A DNA stretch of 44,539 bases from Puia dinghuensis. Its GTDB lineage: Bacteria; Bacteroidota; Bacteroidia; Chitinophagales; Chitinophagaceae. The notes below the pieces were generated by a model. That model was not told the origin of the DNA, did not search any database, and worked only from the letters and a program-made list of their open reading frames with translations. This document shows positions 26,332 to 33,821 of this stretch, one piece after another. The stretch lies in NCBI GenBank assembly GCA_026225275.1, contig JAMFSL010000119.1, positions 1 through 44,539 of the forward strand, given 5' to 3'. The position numbers and the translations under genes are program-made. Each line of letters starts with the position of its first letter. Within the stretch, counting starts at the first letter, position 1.

Positions 26332-26339
26332 TATCTTTG
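26332..26339 (+). promoter_or_regulatory. Bacteroidota -7 promoter box (TATCTTTG) close to the mfd start
   Basis: Exact TAnnTTTG match, ending only 8 bases before the mfd ATG at 26348. If used, transcription would start about 0-5 bases before the start codon, giving an almost leaderless message. Confidence 0.55.
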
Positions 26340-26347
26340 CGCCCTGG

Positions 26348-29300
26348 ATGAACAGTGAGGCGCTTCTTGAATCATTTATACATTCTCCCCGTCTTTTTCA
26401 ATTGGCGGACAGGCTCCTCTTGTCCACCCCTCAGCGGATAGCCTGCAAAAACCTCCAGGGAAGTTCACCTGCCTTTTTGATCAGTGCCGTTTTTAAACAG
26501 GAAACGACGCGCCAGCTGAACCACCTGGTGGTCTGTGAAGATGCGGAAGCAGCAGCTTACCTGCACAATACAGTTGAAAGCCTGACCGGCGCACTTGACC
26601 TTTTTTATTTTCCCGCTTCTTTCAAGAATAAAAAGAACTATCGCCTGCTGAATAGCAGTCACGTGATGCTGCGGACGGAAACGCTGACCCGGCTTTCCAC
26701 AGCGATGAGGCAGCCCGTACCCACCGCCCCGGGCCTTCGCCCGCTGGATGACGGCGCAGCCATTACAGGATCGGGTAAAAAGCTCATTATCACCTATCCG
26801 GAAGCCCTTTTCGAAAAAGTGGTCCTGCCGGATACCCTGTCCGGCAATATCATCTCCCTGAAGGCCGGAGACAGCATCGACCTCAATGGCCTGCTGGAAA
26901 AATTGGTGGACAAGGGTTTCGATCGGACGGACTTTGTGTATGAACCAGGCCAGTTTGCGCTTCGCGGCGGGATACTGGATATCTATTCCTTTGGAAATGA
27001 AAAGCCATATAGGGTTGAACTCTTCGGCAACGACGTGGATTCGATCCGCATTTTCGATCCCGAGACCCAAATGTCGGAACGTAAACTGCTCCAGGTAAAT
27101 ATCATCCCTAACGTGGATAACCGCCCCGACAGCGGTGAGAAGATCTCTCTGCTGGATTTCATTCCGGAAGGGACGGTCATCTGGATGCAGGATTGGGTAT
27201 TTACCCGCGAACGGCTGGCCCTGCAGGAAGAGGATCTGGGGCTTTTTCTGGATCTCCTCCGTAACACCCCCGTACCCGTACCACCTGCCGGCAAGACCCG
27301 GCCGGCGCCAGCCAGTTCGGGCGATGACGATGATGAAAAAATGGAGAAGAAAGAGATCACCGTCGATGAATTTGTCACGGCAGAGCAGATCGAACAGCAG
27401 CTGGAAAAATTTCACCTGGTGGAATTCGGTCCTTCTGCCGGCGGCGCCCTCCCCCAAAACCATGAGGTATCACCCTTTATTCTGGAATTTCATACCCGGC
27501 CGCAGCCAACGTTCAACAGGCAGTTCGATCTGTTGATCAGGGACATGAAGTCCTGGGAAACCAAAAAATATACGCTTTGTCTGTTCGCGGAAAATCCCCG
27601 GCAGCTGGAAAGACTGCGCACGATCTTCGAAGACCTGCACGCTGCCATTACCTTTACCCCCATCCCTCATTCTATCCATGAGGGCTTTATAGATGAAGAC
27701 CTGAAAATCGTCTGTTATACGGATCATCAGATCTTCCAGCGGTATCACAAATACAAGGTCAAACAGGCCTATAACAAGAACAAAGCGATTACTCTGCGGA
27801 CCCTTCGCGAACTGCAACCTGGAGATTATGTCACCCATATCGATCATGGAGTAGGCGTCTACAGTGGATTGCAGAAGATCGAAGCCAACGGCCGCCTGCA
27901 GGAAGCGGTACGTATTATTTACAAGGACAGCGATATCCTGTATGTGAATATCAATTCCCTGCATAAGATCAGCAAACATACAGGCAAAGAGGGGACAGTC
28001 CCCAAAGTCAACAAACTGGGCAGCGATGCCTGGCAAAAGCTGAAAGAAAAGACCAAAACACGGGTCAAGGAGATTGCCTTCGACCTCATCCGACTATATG
28101 CACAGCGTAAAGCCGAAAAAGGCTTTGCCTTTTCGCCGGATAATTACATGCAGACGGAACTGGAAGCTTCTTTCATTTACGAGGATACACCCGACCAGGG
28201 CTCAGCCACTGCCGACGTGAAAAAGGATATGGAGTCGGCTTCGCCCATGGACCGGCTGGTGTGCGGGGACGTGGGTTTCGGCAAGACGGAAATAGCGATC
28301 CGCGCAGCCTTTAAGGCATGCTGCGACAACAAACAGGTCGCCATACTCGTGCCGACTACGATCCTGGCCTTTCAACACTATAAGACTTTCGGCGAACGCC
28401 TCAAAGATTTCCCGGTACAGGTGGATTTCATCAACCGCTTCAAATCGGCCAAAGAAAAGAAAGAGACCCTGAAACGACTGGAAGAAGGTAAAATCAATAT
28501 CATTATCGGCACGCACGCCCTTCTGGGAAAAGAAGTGAAATTCAAAGACCTTGGCCTGCTGGTCATCGATGAAGAACAAAAATTCGGGGTCGCAGCAAAG
28601 GAAAAAATCAAGACCCTGCGCACCCATGTCGACTGCCTGACGCTAACGGCGACACCTATTCCAAGGACCCTTCATTTCAGCCTGATGGGCGCCCGTGATC
28701 TCAGCATCATCAATACGCCGCCACCTAACCGCCAACCTATACAGACGGAACTCCATGGCTATAACGAGGATTTTATCAGGGATGCGATTTATTACGAGAC
28801 GGAACGCGGCGGCCAGGTCTTCTTCATCTACAACCGTGTCCAGGGACTGGCCGAAATGGCGGCTATCATCCAGGGACTATGTCCCGACCTCAGCATCGGC
28901 TATGCCCATGGACAGATGGAGGGCAATGATCTGGAAGATCGGATATTGAATTTCATCGATAAGAAATATGACGTGCTGGTATGTACGAACATCGTGGAAA
29001 GCGGTGTGGATATTCCCAACGTAAATACCATCATTGTCAACAATGCTCATCATTTCGGGCTCAGCGACCTGCACCAGTTGAGGGGCCGGGCAGGCCGCAG
29101 TAACAAAAAGGCATTCTGTTACCTGCTGGCCCCTTCGCTGGCTACCCTGCCTTCGGACTCCCGCAAACGGCTGCAAACCCTGGAACAGCACAGTGACCTG
29201 GGCAGCGGATTTCAGATCGCCATGCGCGATCTCGACATTCGTGGCGCCGGAAATCTGCTGGGTGGCGAACAAAGCGGTTTTATGGCAGAGATCGGATTCG

Positions 29301-29875
29301 ACATGTACCAGAAAATCCTGGAAGAGGCGATCCGCGAACTCAAGCGTACCGAATTTCGCGACCTTTTCAAAGAAGAAATCGCCAAACAGGAAGACTATGT
29401 GCAGGATTGCACGATCGATACGGATCTCGAGATCCTGATCCCTGACAGCTATGTGGAGAGCATCACCGAGCGCCTGACACTCTACACCCGCCTCGACAAC
29501 TGCGATACGGAAGAAGAACTGCAGCAATTACACACCGAATTGATCGACCGGTTTGGTCCCATTCCCCCACAAGTGGAGGACCTCTTCAACACCGTCCGGA
29601 TCCGCAAAATAGCAGTCGGCCTTGGGTTTGAAAAGCTGATCCTCAAGAATGAAGACCTGCGCTGCTATTTTATCGACCGCGCAGACTCCCCTTATTTTGA
29701 GTCGGATACCTTCCGCCTGATACTGGAATATCTGCAGAAACATACGAATAAAGCCAAACTGAAGCAGGCCGGCAAACATTTCCTGCTGGTAGTGGATGAT
29801 ATCCGGTCAATGGCGGACCTGTTGGGATTTCTGCAGCGGATGAGCAGTTTTGCCCTGGCTCCCGTTCTCGTCTAA
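26348..29875 (+). CDS. mfd: Transcription-repair coupling factor Mfd
   Basis: 1175 residues, in the normal range. An N-terminal UvrB-like region (about 1-350, with YEPGQFALRGGILDIYSFG), a RNA-polymerase-interacting domain (about 490-570, LQPGDYVTHIDHGVGVY), a RecG-like translocase with Walker A GDVGFGKTE (about 640) and Walker B DEEQ (about 741), TATPIPRTLHFSLMGARDLS, and the second helicase lobe with VESGVDIPNVNTII and QLRGRAGR; the C-terminal TRCF domain closes the chain. A Gly/Asp-rich insertion near 318-335 (ASSGDDDDEKMEKK) is charged and probably disordered. Mfd pushes stalled RNA polymerase off damaged DNA and recruits UvrA. Confidence 0.97.
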   Translation: MNSEALLESFIHSPRLFQLADRLLLSTPQRIACKNLQGSSPAFLISAVFKQETTRQLNHLVVCEDAEAAAYLHNTVESLTGALDLFYFPASFKNKKNYRLLNSSHVMLRTETLTRLSTAMRQPVPTAPGLRPLDDGAAITGSGKKLIITYPEALFEKVVLPDTLSGNIISLKAGDSIDLNGLLEKLVDKGFDRTDFVYEPGQFALRGGILDIYSFGNEKPYRVELFGNDVDSIRIFDPETQMSERKLLQVNIIPNVDNRPDSGEKISLLDFIPEGTVIWMQDWVFTRERLALQEEDLGLFLDLLRNTPVPVPPAGKTRPAPASSGDDDDEKMEKKEITVDEFVTAEQIEQQLEKFHLVEFGPSAGGALPQNHEVSPFILEFHTRPQPTFNRQFDLLIRDMKSWETKKYTLCLFAENPRQLERLRTIFEDLHAAITFTPIPHSIHEGFIDEDLKIVCYTDHQIFQRYHKYKVKQAYNKNKAITLRTLRELQPGDYVTHIDHGVGVYSGLQKIEANGRLQEAVRIIYKDSDILYVNINSLHKISKHTGKEGTVPKVNKLGSDAWQKLKEKTKTRVKEIAFDLIRLYAQRKAEKGFAFSPDNYMQTELEASFIYEDTPDQGSATADVKKDMESASPMDRLVCGDVGFGKTEIAIRAAFKACCDNKQVAILVPTTILAFQHYKTFGERLKDFPVQVDFINRFKSAKEKKETLKRLEEGKINIIIGTHALLGKEVKFKDLGLLVIDEEQKFGVAAKEKIKTLRTHVDCLTLTATPIPRTLHFSLMGARDLSIINTPPPNRQPIQTELHGYNEDFIRDAIYYETERGGQVFFIYNRVQGLAEMAAIIQGLCPDLSIGYAHGQMEGNDLEDRILNFIDKKYDVLVCTNIVESGVDIPNVNTIIVNNAHHFGLSDLHQLRGRAGRSNKKAFCYLLAPSLATLPSDSRKRLQTLEQHSDLGSGFQIAMRDLDIRGAGNLLGGEQSGFMAEIGFDMYQKILEEAIRELKRTEFRDLFKEEIAKQEDYVQDCTIDTDLEILIPDSYVESITERLTLYTRLDNCDTEEELQQLHTELIDRFGPIPPQVEDLFNTVRIRKIAVGLGFEKLILKNEDLRCYFIDRADSPYFESDTFRLILEYLQKHTNKAKLKQAGKHFLLVVDDIRSMADLLGFLQRMSSFALAPVLV

Positions 29876-29910
29876 ATGTAGTATATTCATCCTGCCTAAA
29901 CTATACAGCT

Positions 29911-30264
29911 ATGCCTGAAGAATATCCACTATTCACCCCTACCAGTGACGACCGGCTACTCGGTCTCCTGTCCCATATCCTGGCCATCGTTCCGGGTGTC
30001 GGCCTCCTTGGGCCGCTAGTGATCTACCTGCTTAAAAAGGGACAATCCTCGTTTGTAGAAGAAAATGCAAAAGAATCGCTGAATTTTCAGATCACCATGA
30101 TCCTGGCCTTTATCATCAGCTGGATGCTGGTGGTCGTGTTGATTGGCTTTCTCCTGCTGGGAGTCCTGAGTTTGCTGAATATAGTGCTGGTAATCGTTGC
30201 CACGGTCAAGGCCAGTGAAAACAAGATATACCGGTACCCTTTCAACCTGCGGCTAATTAAATAG
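29911..30264 (+). CDS. DUF4870 domain membrane protein
   Basis: 117 residues with about three membrane helices: LLGLLSHILAIVPGVGLLGPLVIYLL, then the conserved amphipathic stretch SSFVEENAKESLNFQ, then two more helices (MILAFIISWMLVVVLIGFLLL and LLNIVLVIVATVKA) and a short C-terminal end with YRYPFNLRLIK. This is the full DUF4870/TIC20-like pattern. Its function is unknown. It starts 35 bases after mfd on the same strand and its stop overlaps the convergent GNAT gene by 8 bases. Confidence 0.88.
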   Translation: MPEEYPLFTPTSDDRLLGLLSHILAIVPGVGLLGPLVIYLLKKGQSSFVEENAKESLNFQITMILAFIISWMLVVVLIGFLLLGVLSLLNIVLVIVATVKASENKIYRYPFNLRLIK

Positions 30265-30694
30265 CCTGCAAACCCTTTTCCATCATATAGTGGGCAACCG
30301 TGACCTCTACGAATTCGCCGCCACTGACGGCATAGCCCAATTTCTCGTAAAAGCCGATGGCAGTCTTACGGGCGTGCATACATAACTTCCGGTATCCCTG
30401 GTCCCGTGCTATATTCTCCGCGAAGATCATAAGGGCGCGTCCGATGCCTTTCCCCTGCATATTATTAGGAACCGCCATCTGGCGGAGGCGGATGGTGGAC
30501 GCATCCATCGGCGAAAGGAGGCAACACCCAAGGAGACGGTCGTCCTCGAAGGCGCCGATGAGGATGTCTTCCTTCTCTTTTTCCAGTTCGGCTTCATCGA
30601 GGGTCAGACCGAGCGGCTTGCGTAAAATCTCATTCCGCAAATTCACCATCTGCAGGTATTCCTTCGTTCCATGATCTATCATCCTAAGCGCCAT
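30257..30694 (-). CDS. GNAT family N-acetyltransferase
   Basis: 145 residues, one GNAT domain. The acetyl-CoA loop is QGKGIGRALM (about 81-90), following RLRQMAVPNNM, and the C-terminal FYEKLGYAVSGGEF is the usual beta5-alpha4 end (Y as probable general acid). The substrate (small amine, amino acid or antibiotic) cannot be inferred. The gene is alone on its strand and converges with the DUF4870 gene. Confidence 0.9.
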   Translation of the reverse strand: MALRMIDHGTKEYLQMVNLRNEILRKPLGLTLDEAELEKEKEDILIGAFEDDRLLGCCLLSPMDASTIRLRQMAVPNNMQGKGIGRALMIFAENIARDQGYRKLCMHARKTAIGFYEKLGYAVSGGEFVEVTVAHYMMEKGLQAI

Positions 30695-30819
30695 GCTGTT
30701 ACTGAACCCATTTTGACCGGGACGCCGAAGTTATTTAAATTTGCCTATTCCGGCACATAATAATTATGGGTAATTAGGGGAAATAAGGCCAAATTGCCCC
30801 AAAAATTAAAAATGCCCGG

Positions 30820-30853
30820 TTTGATTGGTGTAACTCCAAAAATTTTATTTTTG
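30820..30853 (+). promoter_or_regulatory. Promoter of acpP (-33 TTTG, -7 TATTTTTG)
   Basis: TTTG (30820-30823), 22-base spacer, TATTTTTG (30846-30853) fits the Bacteroidota -33/-7 model; a second TTG at 30825-30827 would give an 18-base spacer. The box ends 29 bases before the acpP ATG. Confidence 0.65.
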
Positions 30854-30882
30854 CAGCCGTATAACTAAAAAAAATTACCACA

Positions 30883-31119
30883 ATGTCAGACATCGCTACA
30901 AGGGTTAAGAAGATTATCGTCGACAAGCTAGGGGTGGAAGAAGCTGAGGTTACCAACGAAGCATCTTTCACTAATGATCTCGGCGCAGACTCTCTGGACA
31001 CCGTTGAATTAATCATGGAGTTCGAGAAGGAATTCAATATTTCCATTCCGGACGAACAAGCCGAGACCATTACTACTGTCGGTCAGGCTATCGCTTACCT
31101 GGAAGAGCACGCTAAATAA
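30883..31119 (+). CDS. acpP: Acyl carrier protein
   Basis: 78 residues, the standard size. Ser37 in [18 protein letters not shown] is the phosphopantetheine attachment site; the whole protein is acidic and four-helical. It carries growing acyl chains in type II fatty-acid synthesis. The gene precedes fabF, with a strong-looking hairpin in the 152-base gap, which may lower read-through and keep ACP expression above FabF. Confidence 0.97.
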   Translation: MSDIATRVKKIIVDKLGVEEAEVTNEASFTNDLGADSLDTVELIMEFEKEFNISIPDEQAETITTVGQAIAYLEEHAK

Positions 31120-31173
31120 GCAGGAACTGCATAACGCCGGTTTTGTCTGGTTTACTGCAATAAATTTGTTGGG

Positions 31174-31208
31174 TCCGCCTTTTCAAGCAATGGGGCTTAG
31201 AAGGCGGA
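31174..31208 (+). terminator. Hairpin between acpP and fabF (terminator or attenuator)
   Basis: TCCGCCTT (31174-31181) pairs with AAGGCGGA (31201-31208); inside the loop AAGC and GCTT can add a short inner stem. The T-run after it is short (TTTAT), so partial read-through into fabF is likely. Confidence 0.55.
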
Positions 31209-31271
31209 TTTATCCTTAAACTAATTGAGTCGCAGAAAACCCTTCCGGCACATAAATCCTGGGAATCCTAT

Positions 31272-32525
31272 ATGCAATTGAAAAGAGTTGTCGTTACGGG
31301 TATAGGCTCTCTCACTCCAATAGGCAACAATACCCCCGATTACTGGAATGCCTTGTTGAAGGGAGTTTCCGGTGCGAATGCCATCACCTTGTTCGATGCC
31401 AGTAAGTTTAAGACACGGTTTGCCTGTGAGTTAAAAGGTTTCGATGCTTTACAGTATCTGGAAAAAAAGGAGGCCCGGAAGGTCGACCGCTATACACAAA
31501 TTGCCCTGGCGGCCAGCGATGAGGCGGTAAAAGATGCCGGCATCGACAAAGAGACCATGAACCCGGACCGGATCGGCGTTGTTTTTGCCAGCGGGATCGG
31601 CGGATTGATCACCTTCCAGGAAGAAGTCATCAATTTCGCCAAAGGTGACGGTACACCTAGGTTTAATCCCTTTTTCATCCCCAAAATGATACTGGATATC
31701 GCAGCCGGGCACATTTCTATGCGACATGGCTTTCGCGGCCCCAATTTCGCTGTGACCAGTGCCTGTGCTTCTTCCACCAACGCTATTATGGAGGCCTTCA
31801 ACCTGATCCGGCTGGACATGTCGGATATCATCATCAGTGGAGGGTCGGAGGCGGTCGTCAGCGAATCCGGTATAGGCGGATTTAACGCCATGAAGGCGCT
31901 CAGCGAACGCAATGACGATTTCGCTACAGCCAGCCGGCCTTACGACAAGGATAGGGATGGCTTTGTCATGGGCGAGGCAGCAGGGGTACTCGTTTTGGAA
32001 GAACTTGAACATGCTAAAGCCCGGGGGGCCCACATCTATTGCGAAATTATGGGTTGCGGCGCCACGGCAGACGCCTATCATATCACAGCACCCCATCCCG
32101 AAGGGCTGGGCGCTAAAAATGTGATGATGGCTGCCCTCCGCGATGCCGGGATGAAACCTGAGGATATTGATTATATCAATACCCATGGCACATCGACACC
32201 ACTGGGGGATACCGCCGAAATAAAGGCTATCATGGATGTGTTCGGGGAACATGCTTTCAAAGTCAATATCAGCTCGACGAAGTCGATGACCGGCCATTGC
32301 CTGGGCGCAGCAGGAGTCATTGAGGCGATTGCCTGCGTGATGGCCGTCATTCATGACCAGGTCCCCCCTACAATCAACCACCTGACAGCTGACCCCGAAC
32401 TCGATCCCAGGCTTAACTTCACTTTCTGGAAACCTCAGCAAAAGACTATTCGGGCCGCCCTGAGCAATACTTTTGGGTTTGGTGGTCATAATGCATGTGT
32501 CATCGTCTCAAAATATGCCTCTTAG
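31272..32525 (+). CDS. fabF: 3-oxoacyl-[acyl-carrier-protein] synthase II
   Basis: 417 residues, normal for FabF. The Cys-His-His active site is complete: Cys165 (VTSACASSTNAI), His305 (NTHGTSTPLGD) and His342 (KSMTGHCLGAAG). It extends acyl-ACP with malonyl-ACP in fatty-acid elongation. The start at 31272 gives the typical MQLKRVVVTGIGSLTPIG opening. The last codons and stop lie inside a 15-bp perfect stem (32506-32538), the first of a series of hairpins that fills the gap to rnc. Confidence 0.96.
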   Translation: MQLKRVVVTGIGSLTPIGNNTPDYWNALLKGVSGANAITLFDASKFKTRFACELKGFDALQYLEKKEARKVDRYTQIALAASDEAVKDAGIDKETMNPDRIGVVFASGIGGLITFQEEVINFAKGDGTPRFNPFFIPKMILDIAAGHISMRHGFRGPNFAVTSACASSTNAIMEAFNLIRLDMSDIIISGGSEAVVSESGIGGFNAMKALSERNDDFATASRPYDKDRDGFVMGEAAGVLVLEELEHAKARGAHIYCEIMGCGATADAYHITAPHPEGLGAKNVMMAALRDAGMKPEDIDYINTHGTSTPLGDTAEIKAIMDVFGEHAFKVNISSTKSMTGHCLGAAGVIEAIACVMAVIHDQVPPTINHLTADPELDPRLNFTFWKPQQKTIRAALSNTFGFGGHNACVIVSKYAS

Positions 32526-32720
32526 GCATATTTTGAGACGCGTGCTCCCTTCGGGAGCACAGATATTAGCCCCGTTAGACTGCCGAAGGCAGTCGCCAGT
32601 GGAGCCACAACCTTGCAGAAGGCTTGAAACACTTGGCTGCTAAAGCAGCCGCCGCTCACGGGCCGCTAAAGCGGCCCCCTGATCTAATGACGGGCCTTCG
32701 GCCGAACGCCCCGGGGCGTT
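32506..32720. repeat. Array of seven hairpins after fabF
   Basis: Perfect or near-perfect inverted repeats follow one another: 15-bp stem 32506-32520/32524-32538 (loop CTT, contains the fabF stop); 8-bp stem 32542-32549/32553-32560 (loop TTC); 7-bp stem 32578-32584/32588-32594 (loop GAA); 6-bp GGCTGC/GCAGCC 32635-32650 (loop TAAA); 7-bp GGGCCGC/GCGGCCC 32660-32677 (loop TAAA); 4-bp GGCC/GGCC 32693-32703 (loop TTC); 16-base palindrome 32705-32720. Loops are 3-4 bases and stem sequences all differ. No ORF is plausible here. Confidence 0.8.
32563..32595. repeat. Dispersed hairpin repeat, copy 2 (inverted relative to 8795-8826)
   Basis: GCCCCGTTAGACTGC (32569-32583) is the exact reverse complement of 8806-8820, and the match continues into the GACTGC stem and, less exactly, into the AT-rich flank. 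The loop differs (GAA here, TTAC there) while the stem keeps its pairing. Confidence 0.7.
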
Positions 32721-32770
32721 CCTGCCCAAAATATATTTTTTATTGGTCAAAAAATTAGTAGCTTGTTATT

Positions 32771-33511
32771 GTGGGACTCCTTGAACGCATTATAAAGAGC
32801 GACGCGGCCGTCACATCTTTCAGAAAACAGCTTCGGAACGTGCTCGGTTTTGTCCCGGGCAAGGCCGTTCTATACAAAACAGCTCTTACCCATCGCAGTG
32901 TCAAAGATGGGGCGGATGAAAACAACGAACGGCTCGAATACCTTGGCGACGCTATTCTCAGCGCTATCATAGCAGACTTCCTTTTCAAAAAATATCCTTA
33001 TAAGGAGGAAGGGTTCCTCACGGAAATGCGCAGCAAGATGGTGAACCGTAACCAGTTGAATGAAATCGCCATCAAGATGGGCCTGAAGAAGATCAGCAAT
33101 TACAATAAATTCGATAGTAGCCTGAAAATGAGCCAGATATTCGGAAATACGCTGGAGGCTATCGTGGGGGCTATCTATTTGGATAAAGGGTTCCTCAAGA
33201 CCCGGCAATGGGTAGTTGAAAGAGTGATCCAACCCTATCTTTTCCTCGATGACCTGGAAAACCTGGAGATCAATCACAAGAATAAGCTATATGGCTGGGC
33301 CAATAAAAATGGGAAAAATCTTGAGTTCGAAACGCTGGACGAAAGAGTAGAAGGCGGCCGCCGCCTCTTTACCGTCGGAGCTGTGGTCGACGGAGAATTG
33401 CTATCCCAGGGGAAAGCCTACAATAAAAAAGACGCCAGCCAGATTGCCGCTCAACTGGCTCTGGACAAACTGGGACTCACCAAAATAGACTCGGGTGAGG
33501 AAGCCGTGTGA
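32771..33511 (+). CDS. rnc: Ribonuclease III
   Basis: 246 residues from a GTG start (32771). The catalytic domain has NERLEYLGDAIL (52-63), giving Glu56 and Asp60, and FGNTLEAIVGAIYLDKG (125-141), giving Glu130. The position equal to E. coli Asp114 is Asn127. A dsRNA-binding domain fills the last ~70 residues (GRRLFTVGAVVDGELLSQGKAYNKKDASQIAAQLAL). It cuts double-stranded RNA, including rRNA precursors. The order acpP-fabF-rnc is common in bacteria, but here a hairpin array separates fabF from rnc, and an AT-rich stretch just before the start may carry a separate promoter. Confidence 0.95.
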   Translation: MGLLERIIKSDAAVTSFRKQLRNVLGFVPGKAVLYKTALTHRSVKDGADENNERLEYLGDAILSAIIADFLFKKYPYKEEGFLTEMRSKMVNRNQLNEIAIKMGLKKISNYNKFDSSLKMSQIFGNTLEAIVGAIYLDKGFLKTRQWVVERVIQPYLFLDDLENLEINHKNKLYGWANKNGKNLEFETLDERVEGGRRLFTVGAVVDGELLSQGKAYNKKDASQIAAQLALDKLGLTKIDSGEEAV

Positions 33512-33821
33512 AAAAAAATCACTTGAGGACTTGCATATTCGTCAAAATACTACTATTTTTATCTCCTCGTTCCCTTCCTAAACAATGTAACACGCCTCCT
33601 AAACGTGTAGTACCCAATATTCCTGCAATTTTATTTTAAACCATTTTCCGTGCGAACCCCCCGGGTCCGCAAGCCTCCTTTTCGCGTCCGCGCAAGTAAA
33701 ATGATCCAATTCGTTTGCAAAATCCATTTTAGTCCGTCACCGGCTATGGTGCGAATCCACTATTGACTATGGTTTACCGAACGCAAACCACATTCAATTA
33801 CTTTTTAATGCAAACTTTGAA
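33512..33821. other. 310-base intergenic region, no gene seen
   Basis: It follows rnc and precedes a T9SS cargo gene. The first 130 bases are AT-rich; 33650-33700 holds a GC-rich patch with CCCCCCGGG and CGCGTCCGCGC. No tRNA fold was found (a GTGCGAATCC near 33749 resembles a T-loop but has no matching arms). An inverted repeat lies at 33770-33790. Confidence 0.5.
33770..33790 (+). promoter_or_regulatory. Inverted repeat before the first T9SS cargo gene
   Basis: TGGTTT (33770-33775) and AAACCA (33785-33790) with a 9-base spacer, ending 31 bases before the ATG at 33822. A TGGT...ACCA repeat also precedes the next cargo gene at 35181. Confidence 0.35.

Noticed and set aside
31449-32489. 346-residue antisense frame over fabF
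   Set aside because: The fabF catalytic residues on the + strand are unambiguous; the antisense product has no recognisable feature.
33650-33760. Possible tRNA (GTGCGAATCC resembles a T-loop; GC-rich patch nearby)
   Set aside because: No acceptor or anticodon stems can be paired around it, and the T-loop lacks the conserved TTC.
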